A DNA stretch of 26,841 nt. It comes from DATKCN01 sp035513175. Its GTDB lineage: Bacteria > Chloroflexota > Chloroflexia > Thermomicrobiales > CFX8. The stretch covers positions 1-26,841 of the forward strand of contig DATKCN010000154.1 of NCBI GenBank assembly GCA_035513175.1, read 5' to 3'. This document shows positions 24,850-26,841 of this stretch, one piece after another. The translations under genes and the position numbers were made by a program. The number at the start of each line of letters is the position of its first letter. The first letter of the stretch is position 1. Below the pieces are notes generated by a model, which made no database searches, was not told the origin of the DNA, and was given only the letters and a program-made list of their open reading frames with translations.

Positions 24850-26436
24850 TTATGGCTGCCGCCATGAGCGACCCTCCATCTTGAGGAACGCGTCCGCCTC
24901 TACCGGCCCCCAGCTCCCGGATTCGTACGACGGCAGCTGGTCGATCTCGATGCGGTCCCAACCGTCCGTGATCTGAGTCACGATGTCCCAGGCAGCCTCG
25001 ACCTCGTCGCGGCGCGTGAACAGCGTCCCGTCTCCCAGCATGGCGTCCAGTAGCAGCCGTTCGTAGGCGTCGGGCGATTGCACGTTGAAGGAGGCGCCGT
25101 ATTGGAAGCCCATGTGCACCGAACGCAGGCTCATCATCGGGCCCGGCACTTTTACCGCGAACTTGAGCGCGATGCCCTCGTCGGGCTGGATGCCCAGCGT
25201 CAGCACGTTCGGCTCCATGCCGTCGGCCGCGTTGCCACTGAAGAGCAGGTGGGGCGCTCGTTTGAACTGGATCGCAATCTCGGTGACGCGCTTCGGCATG
25301 CGCTTGCCGGTGCGCAGATAGAACGGAACGCCCGCCCAGCGCCAGTTATCGATGAACAGCTTGAGCGCCGCGAACGTCTCCGACAGCGAGTCAGACGCGA
25401 CGCGCTCCTCGTCAAGGTATCCGGGGACTGGAATGCCCGATTCATATCCCGCTCCATATTGGGCCCGGACGGTGAAGCGCCGCACGAGATCGGGCTTGAT
25501 CGGGCGGACGGCGCGCAGCACCTTCACCTTTTCGTCGCGCACCGGGTCAGCCGACAGCTCGACCGGCGGCTCCATGGCGACGAGGGTGAGGAGCTGCAAC
25601 AGGTGGTTCTGCACCATGTCGCGCATGGCTCCGGTCTCGTCGTAGTAGCCGCCGCGGCCCTCGACACCCAGCGACTCGGCGACGGTGATCTGCACGTGAT
25701 CGACGTACTGCCGGTTCCAGAGCGGCTCGAAGATGCCATTGGCGAAGCGGAACGCGATGATGTTCTGCACCGTTTCCTTGCCGAGATAGTGGTCGATGCG
25801 AAACACGTCCTGCTCCGCGAATACGTTGTTAACGTTGCGGTTCAGCGCGCGCGCCGTTTCCAGATCGCTCCCGAATGGCTTTTCGACGATTACCCGTTTC
25901 CAGCACGTCTCACGCTCAGTGGTCGCGAGACCGTGCGCGCCAATGAATGCGACGATGTCGTCGTAGTAATCCGGGGGAGTCGCGAGGTAGAAAAGGCGAT
26001 TGCCGAGCGTCCCGCGTTCCTGTTCGAGTGTCGCGAGATGGTCGTCGAGTCGCTGATAGGTTTCACCCTCGGTAAAGTCGCCGCGAAGGTAGCTGATGCC
26101 GTCAGCGAACGAGCTCCAGACGGCGTCGTCAATCGGCCTTCGTCGCGAGAACTCGTTGACCGCATCACGCATCCGCTCGCGGAAGCCGCGGCCTGTCATG
26201 TCCTGACGGGCAACGCCGACGACGCTGAAGCCGGGTGGCAGCAGCCGTTCAAGCGCGAGATTGTAGAGAGCGGGGATGAGCTTGCGCCTGGTCAGGTCGC
26301 CGGACGCTCCGAAAATGACCATGACCAGCGGGTCAGGCGTCCGCTCGATCAGCAGCCCCTCCCGTAGCGGGTTCAGCTGCGACCGCGCCGAATCGGCGAT
26401 GCCGGGTTCGGTGGTAGCTCTCGATGCGAACGACAT
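24850..26436 (-). CDS. zwf: Glucose-6-phosphate 1-dehydrogenase
   Basis: 528 residues from ATG 26436; an in-frame GTG at 26454 would add six residues, and neither start has a strong ribosome site. It oxidises glucose 6-phosphate to the lactone with NADP(+), the entry step of the pathway. Motifs: VIFGASGDLTRRKLIPALYNL (nucleotide binding, about residues 40-60), VIVEKPFG, the active-site RIDHYLGKE with H216, FANGIFEPLWNR and GYYDETGAMRDMVQNHL. The first 35 residues are a variable extension. It starts about 50 bases after gnd and is followed at four bases by opcA. Confidence 0.97.
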   Translation of the reverse strand: MSFASRATTEPGIADSARSQLNPLREGLLIERTPDPLVMVIFGASGDLTRRKLIPALYNLALERLLPPGFSVVGVARQDMTGRGFRERMRDAVNEFSRRRPIDDAVWSSFADGISYLRGDFTEGETYQRLDDHLATLEQERGTLGNRLFYLATPPDYYDDIVAFIGAHGLATTERETCWKRVIVEKPFGSDLETARALNRNVNNVFAEQDVFRIDHYLGKETVQNIIAFRFANGIFEPLWNRQYVDHVQITVAESLGVEGRGGYYDETGAMRDMVQNHLLQLLTLVAMEPPVELSADPVRDEKVKVLRAVRPIKPDLVRRFTVRAQYGAGYESGIPVPGYLDEERVASDSLSETFAALKLFIDNWRWAGVPFYLRTGKRMPKRVTEIAIQFKRAPHLLFSGNAADGMEPNVLTLGIQPDEGIALKFAVKVPGPMMSLRSVHMGFQYGASFNVQSPDAYERLLLDAMLGDGTLFTRRDEVEAAWDIVTQITDGWDRIEIDQLPSYESGSWGPVEADAFLKMEGRSWRQP

Positions 26437-26484
26437 GTGGCGTCCAATCGGCACCCGGAAGACGCACGCTCCCGGGCGCGTCTG

Positions 26485-26841
26485 CTATGACGGCGGAGCG
26501 TCTCCTTCGCGCACGACGGCATGACCACCGAACTGATTGCGCAACGCCGCGAGCACCTTGTTGCTGAAGGCGTCGTCCTGGCGCGACGCGAAGCGGGCCG
26601 CCAGAGAGAGATAGATCGCCGGAGCGGCGACGCCGAGATCGACCGACTCGGCCACGGTCCAGCGACCATACCCGGAATCCGACACGTACCCACGAATCGA
26701 CGCCAGCTTCGGGTCTTCGGCGAAGGCGCGCTCCGCCAGCTCAAGAAGCCAGGAACGAATGACCGACCCGTGATTCCACAGATCGGCAATGGAGCGCAGA
26801 TCCAGGTCGTACCTGGACTTTTCGAGGATCTCGAAGCCCTC
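26485..26841 (-). CDS. gnd: 6-phosphogluconate dehydrogenase, decarboxylating (C-terminal part, partial)
   Basis: The 5' part lies beyond the window; 118 C-terminal residues read in frame from the window edge to TGA. The enzyme turns 6-phosphogluconate into ribulose 5-phosphate, CO2 and NADPH. The helical C-terminal domain is clear: YDLDLRSIADLWNHGSVIRS, then SDSGYGRWTVAESVDLGV and a final SRQDDAFSNKVLAALRNQFG. This matches the shorter GndA/YqeC type found in many Gram-positive bacteria rather than the 470-residue E. coli type. It is upstream of zwf on the same strand, so the operon completes the oxidative branch. Confidence 0.95.
   Translation of the reverse strand, partial: EGFEILEKSRYDLDLRSIADLWNHGSVIRSWLLELAERAFAEDPKLASIRGYVSDSGYGRWTVAESVDLGVAAPAIYLSLAARFASRQDDAFSNKVLAALRNQFGGHAVVREGDAPPS

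Noticed and set aside
25078..26367. 429-residue plus-strand open frame opposite zwf
   Set aside because: It is antisense to an unmistakable zwf and shows low-complexity Arg/Val/Glu/Asp composition.
26437..26484. Possible hairpin in the gnd-zwf gap (GACGC with GCGTC)
   Set aside because: The stem is only five pairs and several alternative weak foldings exist; it is not convincing as an attenuator or terminator.

Overview
The window is a high-GC, gene-dense bacterial chromosome segment with many GTG starts and short or overlapping gene junctions. I infer a member of the Chloroflexota, probably close to Thermomicrobia. Four things point that way: a DUF3090 zinc-ribbon protein, OpcA in a pentose-phosphate operon, a CpXC-domain protein, and secreted proteins with the YFER..FEYHP tandem module that I associate with Chloroflexota. 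This is inference from gene content. There is no rRNA, tRNA or other phylogenetic marker here, and I saw no phage, IS element or CRISPR.

Region 1 (1-6462, + strand) is a same-strand run: the 3' end of queF (queuosine precursor reductase), a helical HEAT-like protein, a CpXC zinc protein, an MFS transporter, an M20 metallopeptidase, a HAD phosphatase and a cytoplasmic Asp-box beta-propeller. The MFS, M20 and HAD genes are close enough to be one transcript.

Region 2 (6475-11575, - strand) holds a P1B-4-type metal-export ATPase, an ATGA-coupled pair (a two-helix membrane protein and a variant glycerophosphodiesterase) and a 4-coumarate-CoA-ligase-like acyl-CoA synthetase.

Region 3 (11824-16211) mixes strands. 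It has a small unrecognised helical protein, RNase Z (-), a MhpD-family hydratase/decarboxylase (-), a divergent gamma-glutamyltransferase-like Ntn hydrolase (+) and the DUF3090 protein (-).

Region 4 (16348-19425, + strand) is a tight operon of an ArgE/DapE-type M20 deacylase, panE and panB. It supplies two steps towards pantoate and CoA; panC is not in the window.

Region 5 (19703-22854, + strand) has two tandem paralogous clan-A glycoside hydrolases. One is secreted and carries two extra N-terminal repeats; the other is a lipoprotein on a Ser/Thr/Pro linker. Their catalytic glutamates are exactly 133 residues apart in both.

Region 6 (22958-26841, - strand) is the whole oxidative pentose phosphate pathway in one operon: gnd (cut by the window edge), zwf, opcA and pgl, with a 4-nt gap between zwf and opcA and an 8-nt overlap between opcA and pgl.

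Most of the window is recognisable metabolism. The least described parts are the tandem YFER..FEYHP module and its hydrolase pair, the GDPD variant with its coupled membrane protein, and the CpXC, HEAT-like and 132-aa hypothetical proteins. I did not find a clear new defence, mobile or RNA system.
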